NCBI RefSeq assembly: GCF_030272615.1
Contig: NC_081406.1
Location: forward strand, 169,601,861 to 169,665,860
DNA length: 64,000 nt
Direction of reading: 5' to 3'
Source of the DNA: Cryptomeria japonica
Lineage: Eukaryota; Streptophyta; Pinopsida; Cupressales; Cupressaceae
The position numbers were made by a program, and so were the translations under genes. The notes beneath the pieces are model-generated. The model was given only the letters and a program-made list of their open reading frames with translations, had not been told where the DNA came from and made no database searches. Shown here piece after piece: positions 20,550 to 31,695 of the stretch; the stretch's first letter is position 1, and each line of letters opens with the position of its first letter.

Positions 20550-21898
20550 GGCCTACTCAAGATGAGTAATTGCCTGAAGACCTAACTTGCAACATCCAAT
20601 GACACCTTGCTCCTAAGAGCTTAGGATTTGATTCATTTATGACTATTAGAAACTACTCCAAGCATTGGTTTTGAGATTAGGCTTCAATTCCTTATACCTC
20701 CTTTGGAAACCTACCCACTAGGCTTGTAGCCCTATTTGGCGATAGAATGGACCTTAAATAAAAAAAATGTTCCACACACCCATACAAAAAAATTACCATT
20801 TCAAACACCCTTTTGGAAGTTTTACTGATCCCCAAAATGGTTTGACCAGGTTTGCAATTACAAGGTCTGATCCCTTTAGAGGCTAAGAGACCTAATAGGG
20901 GCAGTTAGCCCTATTTTCCATAGCAACTACCAAACAATGAATCCAAACTGGAAAAAAAACTTTATGGGAATTTGGGGGATGGTGAGTAACCTTTAATTCC
21001 AAGGTTGCACGCCTGGCCTCCACCGCTATGACAATTTATGATGACTGCCCTAAATCTTGTCCTAGGTAGTCACATAGAGATGCCTACCTAATTTTGCTCC
21101 TTTCTCCACACAACCAAGTTTCCGCTACAAAAAACCATGAAAAAATTAAAGTACATAAGCTTATCTTGCATTCTTCTAAAGGAATATTCTTCTAATGTAC
21201 TAGAATGCAAGATAAGGCCATTTTTGTTCAAAAACCTCTCCAAACCCTTAATTTTTGAGGTGCACTCAGAAGAATGGAGGGTTCTCTCTACTCCGGGATA
21301 GTTAGGACCTCATACCACAACCAAAATAAATCTATTTCATCCCCCTATCTACTCCATGTATGGTGGGATTCAAATCAATCTATATAGGCACGTGCAACTC
21401 CTGCAAACTCATAATTTATGGGAAAACTAAAGTATTTTTTTGTATTATTGCTTCACAAACTTTAATTACAACAACAAAAACCTTGGGAATAATGTCCACA
21501 AGGATTATAAAAATCTCCAATGGTTTCCTACTAAATTTGGAGTAGGTTGGAGGCATTGAAAGGCTTCCCCCAACCGATTTTCAAAAAGTTGCACTTTTGC
21601 ACCCAAAAGTTGCGTTTTACAAAAGTTGCATTTTGCAATTTTGCACAAAAAGTTGTCATATTGGCTAAGGTTGGAATCCACATACATGGATAAACCAAAC
21701 ACTCATGAAACATGTCTAAAATCTATCAAACACAAATCTAAACCATCTACTACCCCTATTGACCACATTGTCCCAATTGGCTTCTCAAATTGCCTAATTG
21801 GTGACATGGGCTTACATGGTGGGGTTTATTGCATACATGAAACACAAGACACACTAAGACACCCTAATGATCCTAGTCTTCATCCTTAGGTTCATGAG
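20550..21898 (-). repeat. 3' LTR of element B, larger fragment
   Basis: Collinear with 39785-41136 of the 5' LTR over its whole length, including GGCCTACTCAAGATGAGTAA at the left end and the CATGAG at the right end where element C is inserted. It contains a G+A-poor block with repeated TTGCA motifs around 21590-21640 (AAGTTGCACTTTTGCA type). No gene. Confidence 0.93.
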
Positions 21899-22977
21899 CG
21901 TTGGTATTATGGATGTGTTACATTGATTTTATCATTGATGTCAACACTTGTCAACACTTGAGAACACTTATCCTTGTGGAGATCTTTGGTTATGTTAACC
22001 GACATGTTCAATGACTTATGCACAGTCACCGATATTTGGTTCACCAATAGTTTATATTGTTCACTAGCACTAAGGATGATCTATTATCATTTGGAGATTA
22101 CTTGGTTATGTTGAAGACATTTTTTGGACACTTGGTTTTGGTGATTTAATTATTGGTACAATCGAGTTTATATATTTGTTGTTATCGACAAATAGGTCTA
22201 GGTTATCGATCAATAAGCATTATCTATTCCAGATCAACACAACACGTTATGGAGATGATTTTTAATTGTTGTAAATACATTGAGCCGACATCATGCATCG
22301 CATATTGATTTTTTTGTAGTTGATTTTATTTGTAATATCTTAGTGAGCCAGCCTACACATTTGGTCTTAGGTTTTGGTATATATGTAAGATCTCATTTAT
22401 GAGATTATGTAGAAGAGGAGTGTGAAAAAGGATTGTAATAAGGTATATACAAATATAAGCAGAGCTATACATGTAGACATCATTTGAAGATTCAAGGAAG
22501 GTATGAGGAAGACAATCAAAGCTTAACTGATACTGAATCCAACATATGAAGATGCTATTTTGAGCAGTACATTATCATTGGATTTAACCATCCAATTGTA
22601 GTCAGTGTGACTCCCATTTTGTGATTGAGCAATGATCTCTAGGCAGTTGGCCTTTCTGCATGTGCAAACCCCATTTGTACTCACATACTATCTGCAATAG
22701 TATCATCTAATTGTGGGTAAGGTTTCCCACCATGTTTTTTCCCCTTATAGGGTTTCCATGTACAAATAATTGTGTTATGTGTTGTGTATGTTATTTGTCT
22801 TTCTGTTTCATGCATTAAACTTTACCGGTACTGCTATTAACTGTTGAACTGTCTATCGACATTAAAGTTTTCTTTATCGGTATTATGCACTAAGTTTGGT
22901 TAAAGTATATTTGGGTTGAAATTATTAGACAACTGATTCACCCCCCCCCCCCTCTCAGTTGTCTTCGGGTCCTAACA
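21899..22977 (+). repeat. 5' LTR of element C
   Basis: 1079 bp ending GGGTCCTAACA. It contains TATATATGTAAG near 22378 as a likely TATA box and a run of 12 C about 35 bp before the end. Very similar to the 3' copy. Confidence 0.93.
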
Positions 22978-22979
22978 AT

Positions 22980-22991
22980 TGGTGTCAGAGC
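22980..22991 (+). other. Primer-binding site of element C
   Basis: TGGTGTCAGAGC, one base different from the initiator methionine tRNA site, two bases after the LTR end. Confidence 0.88.
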
Positions 22992-23034
22992 TAAGTCCTC
23001 TTTTTGCAGAAGTTTAACAACTTGAGGAGATCCT

Positions 23035-24299
23035 ATGTCTACTAACTATTTCCGGAAGGTTAGTCTGAAGCTTGATGGAACCAACTATGGTATATGGAAG
23101 ATCAGAATGGAGACAAATCTAAATTGCATTGGAAAGGACATATGGGATGTTACAAAGAATGGTAATGTTGCTCCTACTCAAGGTCAACCTAATCCACCAA
23201 CCTTGGCTAAAGATGAAGAAAATGATTGCAAAGCAAGGGAAGCACTTTTGAGCACATTGTCAGATCAGAAAATCATGGGATTATCAGTCCTATCTACTAC
23301 TAAATCTATTTGGGATAAATTGGAGACATTGAATGAAGGCAATACCACTGTTAAAATTACAAAATTGGAATGCTTCCAGGTTAGGTATGAAAATCTGAAA
23401 ATGGAAGAAGATGAAAGAATTTCTGCTTTTATGGAAAGGGTTAATGAAATTGTTTTGGGCATGCAATGTTGTGGAGGATCCTTAAGTGAAGATGAAATTG
23501 TTTCTAAAGTTTTATGAGCTTTTCCACTAGCATACAAAATGAAAGTAACTGCTCTTAATGAATTGAGAACAATGCCTAATGCATCAATATCTAGATATAC
23601 CTTGGTTGGAAAACTTTCAGCTTTTGAACTTGAGGAATTGTTAGAGTATTCGGGTATTTACTTGATTAATTAAACATTATTTGTTTAATTATTTAAGTTC
23701 CCTTTATCTCTTTTACACTTAAGCTAACTTTAGGTGCATATAATTAATTGTTTTAATTAATTATTATGTGCAAACCTAGGTTTTCCCTTTTTAGGGTTTC
23801 TTGACCTATTAAAGGTTGAGTTCTTTCTTTTCATTGTAAGAATCACATTACATATTTTTGTGAATATTGAGCTCTCTCTTTTTGAGCATATTCTCTGTGT
23901 TTTGTATGTTCTTCAGATTTTGCTTCATTGCTTCTCCTTGTAACAAGTTATTCAGCTTGCAGAAGATCTTCAGGCTCCTGTGGTGTTGTATTTTCTCAAC
24001 TCCTATAGGAATTTGGTCCTATTGCTACAATTAAGATAGATTTGGCTTTTAAAGCTTCATCATCTGTAGCATCATCATCATCATTTGAAAAATTTGATTG
24101 GAAAGCACTCTATGCTAGAGAGCTTGAAGAAATCAGAAGAGAGAATAAAGAACTTGAAGAGCTTGAAGCACTATTTTCAAGGAAAATGCCTAAAGGTCTA
24201 GTTGGAATAAATATGAAGGTAAAGCACCATTTAAATATTTTAACTGTAATAAAATTGGTCATGTGGCATCTAGGTGTCCTGATTGACATGCAAGATTGA
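23035..24299 (+). pseudogene. Gag of element C, split by solo LTR D
   Basis: ATG at 23035 begins a copia gag: LKLDGTNYGIWKIRME, then STTKSIWDKLETL, then KMEEDERISAFMERVNEIV. A TGA at about 23517 interrupts it, and the frame continues to FELEE at 23638, where solo LTR D is inserted. After D and one copy of GGAAT are skipped, the same frame resumes (LAFKASSSVASSSS). It reaches a zinc knuckle near 24233-24290 whose first Cys is replaced (KYFNCNKIGHVASRC), then a TGA at 24284. Gag would form the RNA-containing particle. Confidence 0.88.
23639..24007 (+). mobile_element. Solo LTR D in the gag of element C
   Basis: 369 bp from TGTTAGAGTATTCGGG to CAACTCCTATA, flanked by perfect duplications GGAAT at 23634-23638 and 24008-24012. 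Insert plus one TSD is 374 bp, and the gag frame on both sides matches exactly when it is removed. The right end is TA instead of CA, one mutation from canonical. It is AT-rich at the start (TTAATTAATTATTATG) and has no ORF. It could be a solo LTR of a small element or part of a TRIM family. Confidence 0.9.
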
Positions 24300-25760
24300 A
24301 AGAAGAAGCTAAAAGAACATACAAGCCTAACCTTGAATATCAAAGGTATAGATTTAAGAAGAATAGAGATAAATCATGTTATTATGTTGATGAAGGAGTT
24401 ACTGATGATTCTGATGAGGAATCGATAGACAATGGATGAGCTTTTGTAGCAATAACTGAAGATCAACCTGCACCTACTGTTCAACCGATAGAGCAGGCCC
24501 TAGCAGCTAAAATTGAAGAAAAGGATGAATGAATCATTGATTCCTGATGTTCACATCATATGACTGGTGATAAGAGTAAATTCTTAACTTTTCAAGAATA
24601 CAATGGAGGTCTAGTAAGATTTGGAGATGACAAAGCTTGTTTGATCAGAGGAAAAATGACTATATCTTTTGATGGTAAGCACAATACTAATAATGTTTAC
24701 TATGTTGAAGGTTTGAAGCATAATCTTTTGAGTGTTGGTCAATTAGTTGAAAATGGATTTCAGTTACAATTCAAGAATGGTAAATGCAAAATCATGAATA
24801 GAACTAGTTTGGAAATTGCAACCTGTAATCAGACTAGAGGTAATATCTTTCATTTGAATAAGAATGAGAAGACATGCTTGATTGCACATATTGATGAAAG
24901 TTGGTTATGGCATAAGATACCGTGTCATGTAAATTTTGATTGCATTGTGAAAATTAGTACAACTAAGGTAGTAAGGGATTTACCTAAGATTGTTAAACCT
25001 CACAATCTGGTATGTAAGGAATGTCAATTTTAAAAGTAAGTTAGAGCAACTTTTAAGATTATTCCAGAAAAATCCAATAATGTCTTGACTTAATTCATAC
25101 TGATTTATGTGGTCCAACAAGAACTAGAAGTTTACAAGGAGATAAATATTTTATGCTAATTATTGATGATTATTCTAGAATGTGTTGGGTTACTTTTCTC
25201 AGGGAGAAATCATAAGCTTTTGGGAAATTTAAACTATTCAAAGTGATGGAGAGAATGAAACCGGTAAGAAAATCAAATGTTTGAGATCAGATCAAGGAGA
25301 TGAGTTTACATCTAAGGAATTTAATACATTCTGTGAAGTGAATGGAATCAGAAGACAATTATCAGCACCTCAGACACCCCAACAAAATGGAGTTGTGGAA
25401 AGGAAGAACAAAACTATTTTGGATGCAACTAGAAGCATGATATTAGAAGAAAACCTACATCATGTGTATTGGAGAGAAGCAGTCAATACAACTGCTTATA
25501 CATTCAACAAAGTTCACATCAAAGGTGAAACCGGTAAGACCCCTCATGAACTATGGTTGGTAATACTCCTACTCTTAAATATTTCAGAATATTTGGAAGC
25601 AAATGTTATATTAGGAGAGATGATTATATTGGCAAATTTGATCCTAGAAGTGATGAAGGAATATTTCTTGGTTATTCATCTAAGAGCAAGGCATATAGAT
25701 GTTTTAATAAGAGATTGCAGAAAATCATTGAAAGTACAAATGTGAAGATTGATGAATAGT
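24300..25760 (+). pseudogene. Protease, gag-pre-integrase and integrase of element C (broken)
   Basis: The protease box is at about 24537-24570: IIDS, then TGA in place of the Gly codon, then CSHHMTGDKSKF. The ORF 24560-25033 contains KHNLLSVGQLVENGF and the gag-pre-integrase ESWLWHKIPCHVNF. Integrase follows in broken frames to 25280. The core is then readable at 25281-25550: RSDQGDEFTSKEF with the second catalytic Asp and QQNGVVERKNKTI with the catalytic Glu. A frame change near 25555 leads to TPTLKYFRIFGSKCYIRR and FLGYSSKSKAYR. Integration function is lost through stops and shifts. Confidence 0.86.
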
Positions 25761-27444
25761 TTAGAAGGTCTATAGACTCTAAACCGGTAGTTGAGATAAT
25801 CACAAATAAACCTACAATGAGTACACTGGTACAAAATGTTGATCCAGTCACACCAGCATCATCTGAGAATTCCACAGTGACTGAAGAACAACAAGTGAAC
25901 ACACCCAGGTATGTAAGATTGAATCACTCTGAAAGTCAGATAATTGGGAATAAGTATCAAGGTGTTATGACTAGAGGAAGATTGGCAAATGAAGAGGTAT
26001 GTCTAATTTCTCAAATTGAACCAGCAACTATTAATGAGGCATGTGAAGATAAACATTGGATTAAGGCCATGGAAGATGAATTGAAACAAATTGAAAAGAA
26101 CAACACATGGACATTGGTTCCCTGACCTAAAAACAAAAATGTAATTGGAACTAAATGGGTATTCAAAAATAAACTTAATGAAGATGGTAAGATAATTAGA
26201 AACAAAGCAAGATTAGTGTGTAAGGGATATTCACAGAAAGAAGGAATTGATTACAATGAAACCTTTGCATCGGTAGCTAGAATTGAGGCAGTCAAATTAT
26301 TCTTAGCTTTTGCAGCACACAAGAACTATAAAGTATATCAAATGGATGTTAAATGTGCATTTCTGAATGGTGATCTTGAAGAGAAAGTTTACATTGAACA
26401 ACCTGATGGATTTTCTTTGACAGATGACAAAGATATGGTTTGCAGGTTAAGGAAAGCTTTATATGGATTAAAGCAAGCTCCTAGAGCTTGGTATGCTAGA
26501 TTGGACAAATATCTTTTGAAGCTTGGTTATAATAAAGGTAATGCTGACAACAACTTATATTACAAAGTGACTAATGATGACATCTTGGTTATTGAAGTTT
26601 TTGTTGATGATATCATTTTTGGAGGAGAAGATGGATTGTGTAAAGACTTTTCTAATAAGATGCAAAAAGAATTTGAAATGTCTATGATTGGAGAGATAAA
26701 ATTCTTTTTAGCATTGCAGGTTTCACAGATTGATAAAGGTATATTCATAAATCAATCAAAGTACTTCAAGGAATTACTTAAAAAAATTGGCATGGAAAAC
26801 TCAAAACCGGTAAGTACACCTATGACTACAAATGATAAACTATCATTGAAGGATGAATCAACACCTATTAATCTGACAAGATACAAGTCTATGGTAGGAG
26901 GTTTACTATATTTGACACAAACAACACTTGATATTATGAATGCAGTATGTATTGTTTCAAGATTTCAGAGTATTCCTAAGGAAAATCATGAATCAGCAGT
27001 GAAAAGGATTTTCTGATACCTACAAGGCACAAAAAATCTTGGTTTATGGTATCCTAAAGATAATTTTTTGATCTATGTGCATACACAGATGCAAATTGGG
27101 CAGGAGATGTAGATGACAAAAAAAGCACCACCGGCGGAGCAATTTTTCTTGGAAGCAGAGTAATTTCATGGTTGAGCAAGAAACAAAGTTGTACATCACT
27201 ATCAACAACAGAATTAGAATATGTTGCAGTAGCAACTAATTGTACACAGGCATTATGGATTAAGCAAATGTTGAAGGACATAAAGGTAAAATGCAAAGAA
27301 CCTATAATCATTTACTGTGATAATATGGCAGCAATTGATATATCAAAGAATCCGGTATTTCACTCTAAAACTAAACATGTTTCTATCAAATTCAATTTTC
27401 TAAAAGAGAATGTTGAAGCAAAAGAAGTGAAATTGGTTTATGTC
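25761..27444 (+). pseudogene. Reverse transcriptase and RNase H of element C (broken)
   Basis: A linker at 25817-26125 ends in the RT entry motif EDKHWIKAMEDELKQIEKN and a TGA at 26123. The RT proper is at 26126-27016: [14 protein letters not shown], then [16 protein letters not shown], then [20 protein letters not shown], then [12 protein letters not shown] and the intact catalytic FVDDIIFGG at about 26598-26625. After a TGA at 27014 the RNase H is at 27019-27444: KKSTTGGAIFLGSRVISWLS by frame shift, then SLSTTELEYVAVATN and IIYCDNMAAIDISKNP. It is interrupted in mid-codon context by element E and finishes at 33350-33460. Confidence 0.9.
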
Positions 27445-29093
27445 TGTAGCGTCGTAAATTGTATGCACTTACTAGGGTGGTACAATTTCACACCTAGTTT
27501 AGCACCCACCTTGGCGCATTTCGCATTTGCATTGCATTTCCCCTTCAGCACTTAATTAATCAAATTAATTAGGTCTAAGGTTCTATTTCATCATATTCCA
27601 CATCATAAAGTTGGGCCCTTTCATTAAAGCGTGCCCTTTTCATTTTATTCCTCCAATACATCATTTAATCAAAAACCCTAATTTGGTCCTATTTTGAACT
27701 TGGGGGCTTGATTTCGGGGGTCAAAACATCTCGAAATCACCTGTAACTTTGGGATTCTCTCTAAAATCATCATATCCGATGGCCCTGAAAATTTGGTGAA
27801 AAGTTGTCGGGACCATGGTGCCCGGAGAGGACCATAGCGCCCGGAGTGCACATGGTCCTGGACATTTTTCCTGAAATTTTAGGAGCGCGATCCAATCATA
27901 AAATAAAGCTTAACCCCAAGAAATTGGTGGGAGATTCAATCTCTAGGTCGGCCAAAAGTTGAAATTAAGACCTAGGGTTTCATATATAAGAGCTCTCTTT
28001 CTTCATTTGAAAGGATGGGATTTTTGGTTTCAAGGGCCTTCTACGCAGTGAAAGAGCAGATCTTTGAAGACTTCAACAACATTCAGCACCCATCCATCAA
28101 GCATTCATCAATTTCATTCATCCATTTAGGGCTTTGAAGACATTGAAGAGCAATAGGAGATTACCGACTGAAGATTGGCTTGTACCCCTCCCTTGGGGTT
28201 GGGTATGATTTCATGTTGTTTTCATGTCTTTGCATAAGCCTCATTATATCATTTGTATTCATGCTTTAGATCACTTTGCATCTTGATTTGGAGCATTTAC
28301 ATTATCATTTACAAGCAATTAGGGTTTACTTTCTAGGTTGCTCTAGTTTGCTTACTTGCATCTTAGGATCTTGCACACACACAAGGTCTGCACACACATT
28401 ACTTTTACAATACAACTTGGCTATTCGTGGAGGTGGAAATCACCAAAGTGGGGGTTTGACTAAGGCAAAACCCTATATAGCCGCCCAAAACACCTTTTCA
28501 GATATAAGTGCAGATTGCGGGATTCGGACGACGCCGCAAGTTACAGATCCGGAAGAAGTAGACGAAGACCGGACAACACACCAAATTTTAGAGAAAAAGA
28601 CTAGGACAGAGGCGTGGGGTGCCCTGGTCCCTGGGATAGGGGCGCTGGGCACCCTGGTCCTTCTGTCAGACAACAGGTTTTCAACACTTTTCTGACAGCT
28701 TTTCAGGTTGCAAAACAACAGTTTCAGGGGCAGAATCAGGATAGTGGCGCCCGCGCCCCCGTCTCGAACATTTTCACTCAGATTTTGACTCCGAGTATGC
28801 ATTTGCATTCTTGTCTTGTCCTTGTGTTTACAACTTTCCATTGTTTAAGTTCAATTCTGCAATCTTGTTATTAGTTCATACTTGCACTTTGGGGTTAGGG
28901 ATTGAACTTGCATCATTTTATCTTCCAATTGCAACAAAGGAATAGAAATCCTAATAGGTAGCCCGTGGCTCTCTCTTCCACAAAAAGAAGTAGCCAATTG
29001 TGTGATACCTCTAGGCTCTTTCGTATTCCACAAGTGTGTGGTTGAAAGTGAGATTAGGGCATGTTAGCCTAGTCTCGCTTTTTCCCCCACACA
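27445..29093 (+). repeat. 5' LTR of element E
   Basis: 1649 bp, aligned without gaps to the 3' LTR. Contains a doubled 19-bp GC-rich unit at 27810-27847 (GGACCATGGTGCCCGGAG here), a TATATAAG box at 27983-27990, and a GC-rich block at 28610-28770 with further GCGCTGGGC/GGTCC repeats. ORFs in it are shared with the other LTR simply because the copies are young. Confidence 0.95.
27983..27990 (+). promoter_or_regulatory. TATA box in the 5' LTR of element E
   Basis: TATATAAG followed by AGCTCTCTTTC, 538 bp into the LTR and preserved in the 3' LTR at 32234-32241. Likely drives transcription of E's leader and ORF. Confidence 0.65.
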
Positions 29094-29096
29094 TTT

Positions 29097-29115
29097 TGGT
29101 GAACCCGACGTGAAT
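29097..29115 (+). other. Primer-binding site of element E (tRNA-Trp type)
   Basis: TGGTGAACCCGACGTGAAT begins three bases after the LTR. It is complementary to what I recall as the 3' end of plant tRNA-Trp (acceptor ...CGTCGGGTTCACCA) over 19 bases. This is different from the initiator-Met sites used by A, B, C, K and L in this window. Confidence 0.75.
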
Positions 29116-29419
29116 TCCAATCTTCTCTAATTCTGATTTATATTTTCAAATTTGAGTGTTTATGCTATTTACAAGTTTTAATTTCTTGCAAGATTCAAAA
29201 AATCTAGAGGAAATTTTTGCTAAAACCCTAATTTTTCAATTCAAAGTTGAACTTGTGGATAGCTTAATTGGGATCAATAATTTCAAATCTGATTTAGGAA
29301 CTCATTTGAATCATAAATTTCATTTTCTAAATCTACATTCTAAGTGCTTGCATTGGTTAAAATTAAACATTTCCTTCTATTTTGCATGTGTTATCATTTG
29401 AAAGAGGAAAATTGTTGTC

Positions 29420-30418
29420 ATGATGCATTCATTTCATAGATGTGATAATGGGTTAGCTTTTCTTGTTTCAATTTTTCCTTCTCCTAAAGAACTTCCCCCT
29501 ATCTATAACAACATTTTAGTGCCTAAAAGAGTTTCTACCAATCCCTTTGAGACTCTCCCATGCTCTAAGGATGAAGACTTTAAGAGTGATCTTGACAATT
29601 CTCCTAAAATGTGCCCTTCCTATTTAGCTATCCTAGAGGAAGAGAATGATATCATAAATACCTTTCTTAATGTTACTTCACCTTCCCTACATGATGCCTC
29701 TCTAAGTGAAAAGGTATTGATGGACATTGATTTATTTTCTCCTAAAGTTGGTCCTTCCAATGGGGGCATGTTAGTGCAACAAGAGGTTATGAACACTTCT
29801 TTCAAAGATCTCCTTCCTAAGCATGAATCTTTGGAGAAATATGTTCATGTTACTCCTAAAAAACACTCCTTTCATGAGGATCCTTTTGTGCAAGAAGATG
29901 ACATTATCCCTACATTTCCTATTGATGGCATTTCCTTTTCCAACAAAATTCCCACTAGAGATGATGAATTAATGATAAATGCTTACCCTTCTCCTAAAGT
30001 TTGTCTTACCCATAAGCATCCCTTAGAGAAAGAAGATGAAATAATAAGCAATTTCTTTAATTCTCTCTCCCCTAAAGATCATATTGAACATATTTTGAGG
30101 AAAGAGGATGAGTTTAACACATCTATTGATGCTTTCCCTCTTAAGGATGAGGAATTAATAAACAATGTTATCTCCTCTCTCGAAATTAAAAATACTTCAA
30201 ACATTCCTTTCAACCACTTCACTATTTGGGATGAACCATTAGAAGAAGGTGTAGATTATTCTCTCTCCCTTGATAATTTCTCACCTTCCTTGAAACTCAA
30301 AATTCGGATCCCTAGAAGATTGTGTAAGTCCTTCTCATTGTCCTTATCCTTGGGAGGCAATGATCTTTCCTTATTTTTATCTAAGGATCCACTTTTTCCT
30401 ATTTCATGGATGGTGTGA
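29420..30418 (+). CDS. 332-aa ORF of element E, unknown function, repeat-containing
   Basis: This uninterrupted ORF is the only long one in E's internal region; it starts with ATG-ATG about 330 bp after the LTR. I recognise no gag, enzyme or zinc knuckle. The protein is acidic and Ser/Pro-rich and has a loose internal repeat. An S/T-P-K triplet occurs at residues 21, 61, 107, 145, 191 and 217. Several are followed 10-17 residues later by an acidic stretch and a hydrophobic core: LEEENDIINTFLN (72-84), VQEDDIIPTFPI (157-168), LEKEDEIISNFFN (202-214), and further RKEDEF and KDEELINNVIS. The C-terminus is Leu/Ser-rich and basic (LKIRIPRRLCKSFSLSLSL). It may be a diverged gag-like or host-derived protein; I cannot assign it. 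Confidence 0.6.
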   Translation: MMHSFHRCDNGLAFLVSIFPSPKELPPIYNNILVPKRVSTNPFETLPCSKDEDFKSDLDNSPKMCPSYLAILEEENDIINTFLNVTSPSLHDASLSEKVLMDIDLFSPKVGPSNGGMLVQQEVMNTSFKDLLPKHESLEKYVHVTPKKHSFHEDPFVQEDDIIPTFPIDGISFSNKIPTRDDELMINAYPSPKVCLTHKHPLEKEDEIISNFFNSLSPKDHIEHILRKEDEFNTSIDAFPLKDEELINNVISSLEIKNTSNIPFNHFTIWDEPLEEGVDYSLSLDNFSPSLKLKIRIPRRLCKSFSLSLSLGGNDLSLFLSKDPLFPISWMV

Positions 30419-31680
30419 ACTTTATTACTTGATGTTATTCCTTATATGCATTTGTTGTTGTTTGTCCAAGGATTCTCTCTTACAAGAGGTGTAAGTCCTT
30501 GACTACAACCTCTTTTGCACTTGGTAAAAGACATCCATAATGAATTCACTCTCCCAATTGGGTTAAAAAGAGCGTCATCCTTTATTAAGAATCACTTTCA
30601 CCTCGCAAAAGAAGGAAGTATTGCATTCTTATTCTCTTCTTTGTCTTATTCTAGAAGACGTTATATTTGTCTAAGACAATTCCTCTCAGGGATAGGTGTC
30701 TTTTGTACAAAGATCTCTTCTCCTCATCTTATCCTTGCTTAAAGAGTGCAAAACTCTCTTGCTTGGATCTATGACATTGTTGCATTTTTGGGGTATCTTC
30801 TTTTGTGATGAAGGTAGGTATCCTTGTTCTACTTTGCTTATGACATAAACATTACACTTTTTGAGCAATGGGTCATTCTCGGAACTAGAGCACAGACTCT
30901 TAGAGTGAGATGTCATGCTTTTGTACTATACATATACAGGTTGTAGCATACTCGGGCATAGACTCCTATGAGGTGCTTCTAACCTCCCTTACACACACAT
31001 GCACGAGGTTGAGTGGAACTAGCGGCATAAGGCTAGACTTTCTCACTCTCCTCCCTTACATGGATCACCTAGACAGACTCTAGGGGCTAGTTTTCCATGT
31101 CCTCTTTCCCATGGATCACCTAGACAAGATCTAAGGGCGAGAAGTCCATGTTTTCTCTCTCACTATTCTTTTCATGGATCACCAATGTGTGTATTCATGC
31201 TTTTTTCCTTTCTTTTCTTCTCTTTGCATTTTGTTTCCATTTACATCCTTCATCTTGTGTTAGAGAACTCTCAAATCCTCACACTCTTTGTTGTGTCAGA
31301 ATTGAGATTTAGTCCTCTTTCTTACCAAATGATTCTCCATTAGTTTTTGATCTCATATCAAATCTTCTTGTGAGCATTTGTCATCAATATTATTTAACAA
31401 TTCGAAGTGGTAAACATGATACCCTGTTTCAACTCACTAAAATTAGCAAGCCGAAACAGGGGGGGGCATATAGCTACCCTCAAATTTTCATCACCTTCCT
31501 TAGTAAGCATTAGGTGATTTTGTGATCTAACGTGTGTTTTGTAGGGTGCGGTTCCTAACTGTGTACTGTAGATACCGCTGGGGGCTTCATTCGACAGACT
31601 TATGGATATATCCTTTTTCAAATAATGTTTACTTTTCTGTACTTTAGCTTGCATATGCACGTAGTGTTCATATGACCGCT
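30419..31680 (+). other. 3' non-coding part of element E
   Basis: After the ORF the sequence is T/C-rich with several copies of ATGGATCACCTAGACA (near 31060, 31113, and a partial at 31174), a small dispersed repeat of about 55-60 bp. A purine run AAACAGGGGGGGG near 31452 could be an internal second polypurine tract. No ORF with recognisable content. Confidence 0.5.
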
Positions 31681-31695
31681 AAAGTGGGGGCTAAA
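31681..31695 (+). other. Polypurine tract of element E
   Basis: AAAGTGGGGGCTAAA directly precedes the 3' LTR start TGTAGC. Confidence 0.8.

Noticed and set aside
28276-28695. ORF of 139 codons in E's 5' LTR, repeated as a 163-codon ORF at 32527-33018
   Set aside because: Conserved only because the two LTRs are young copies. The lengths differ through substitutions, and the reverse strand is equally open, so no coding evidence.
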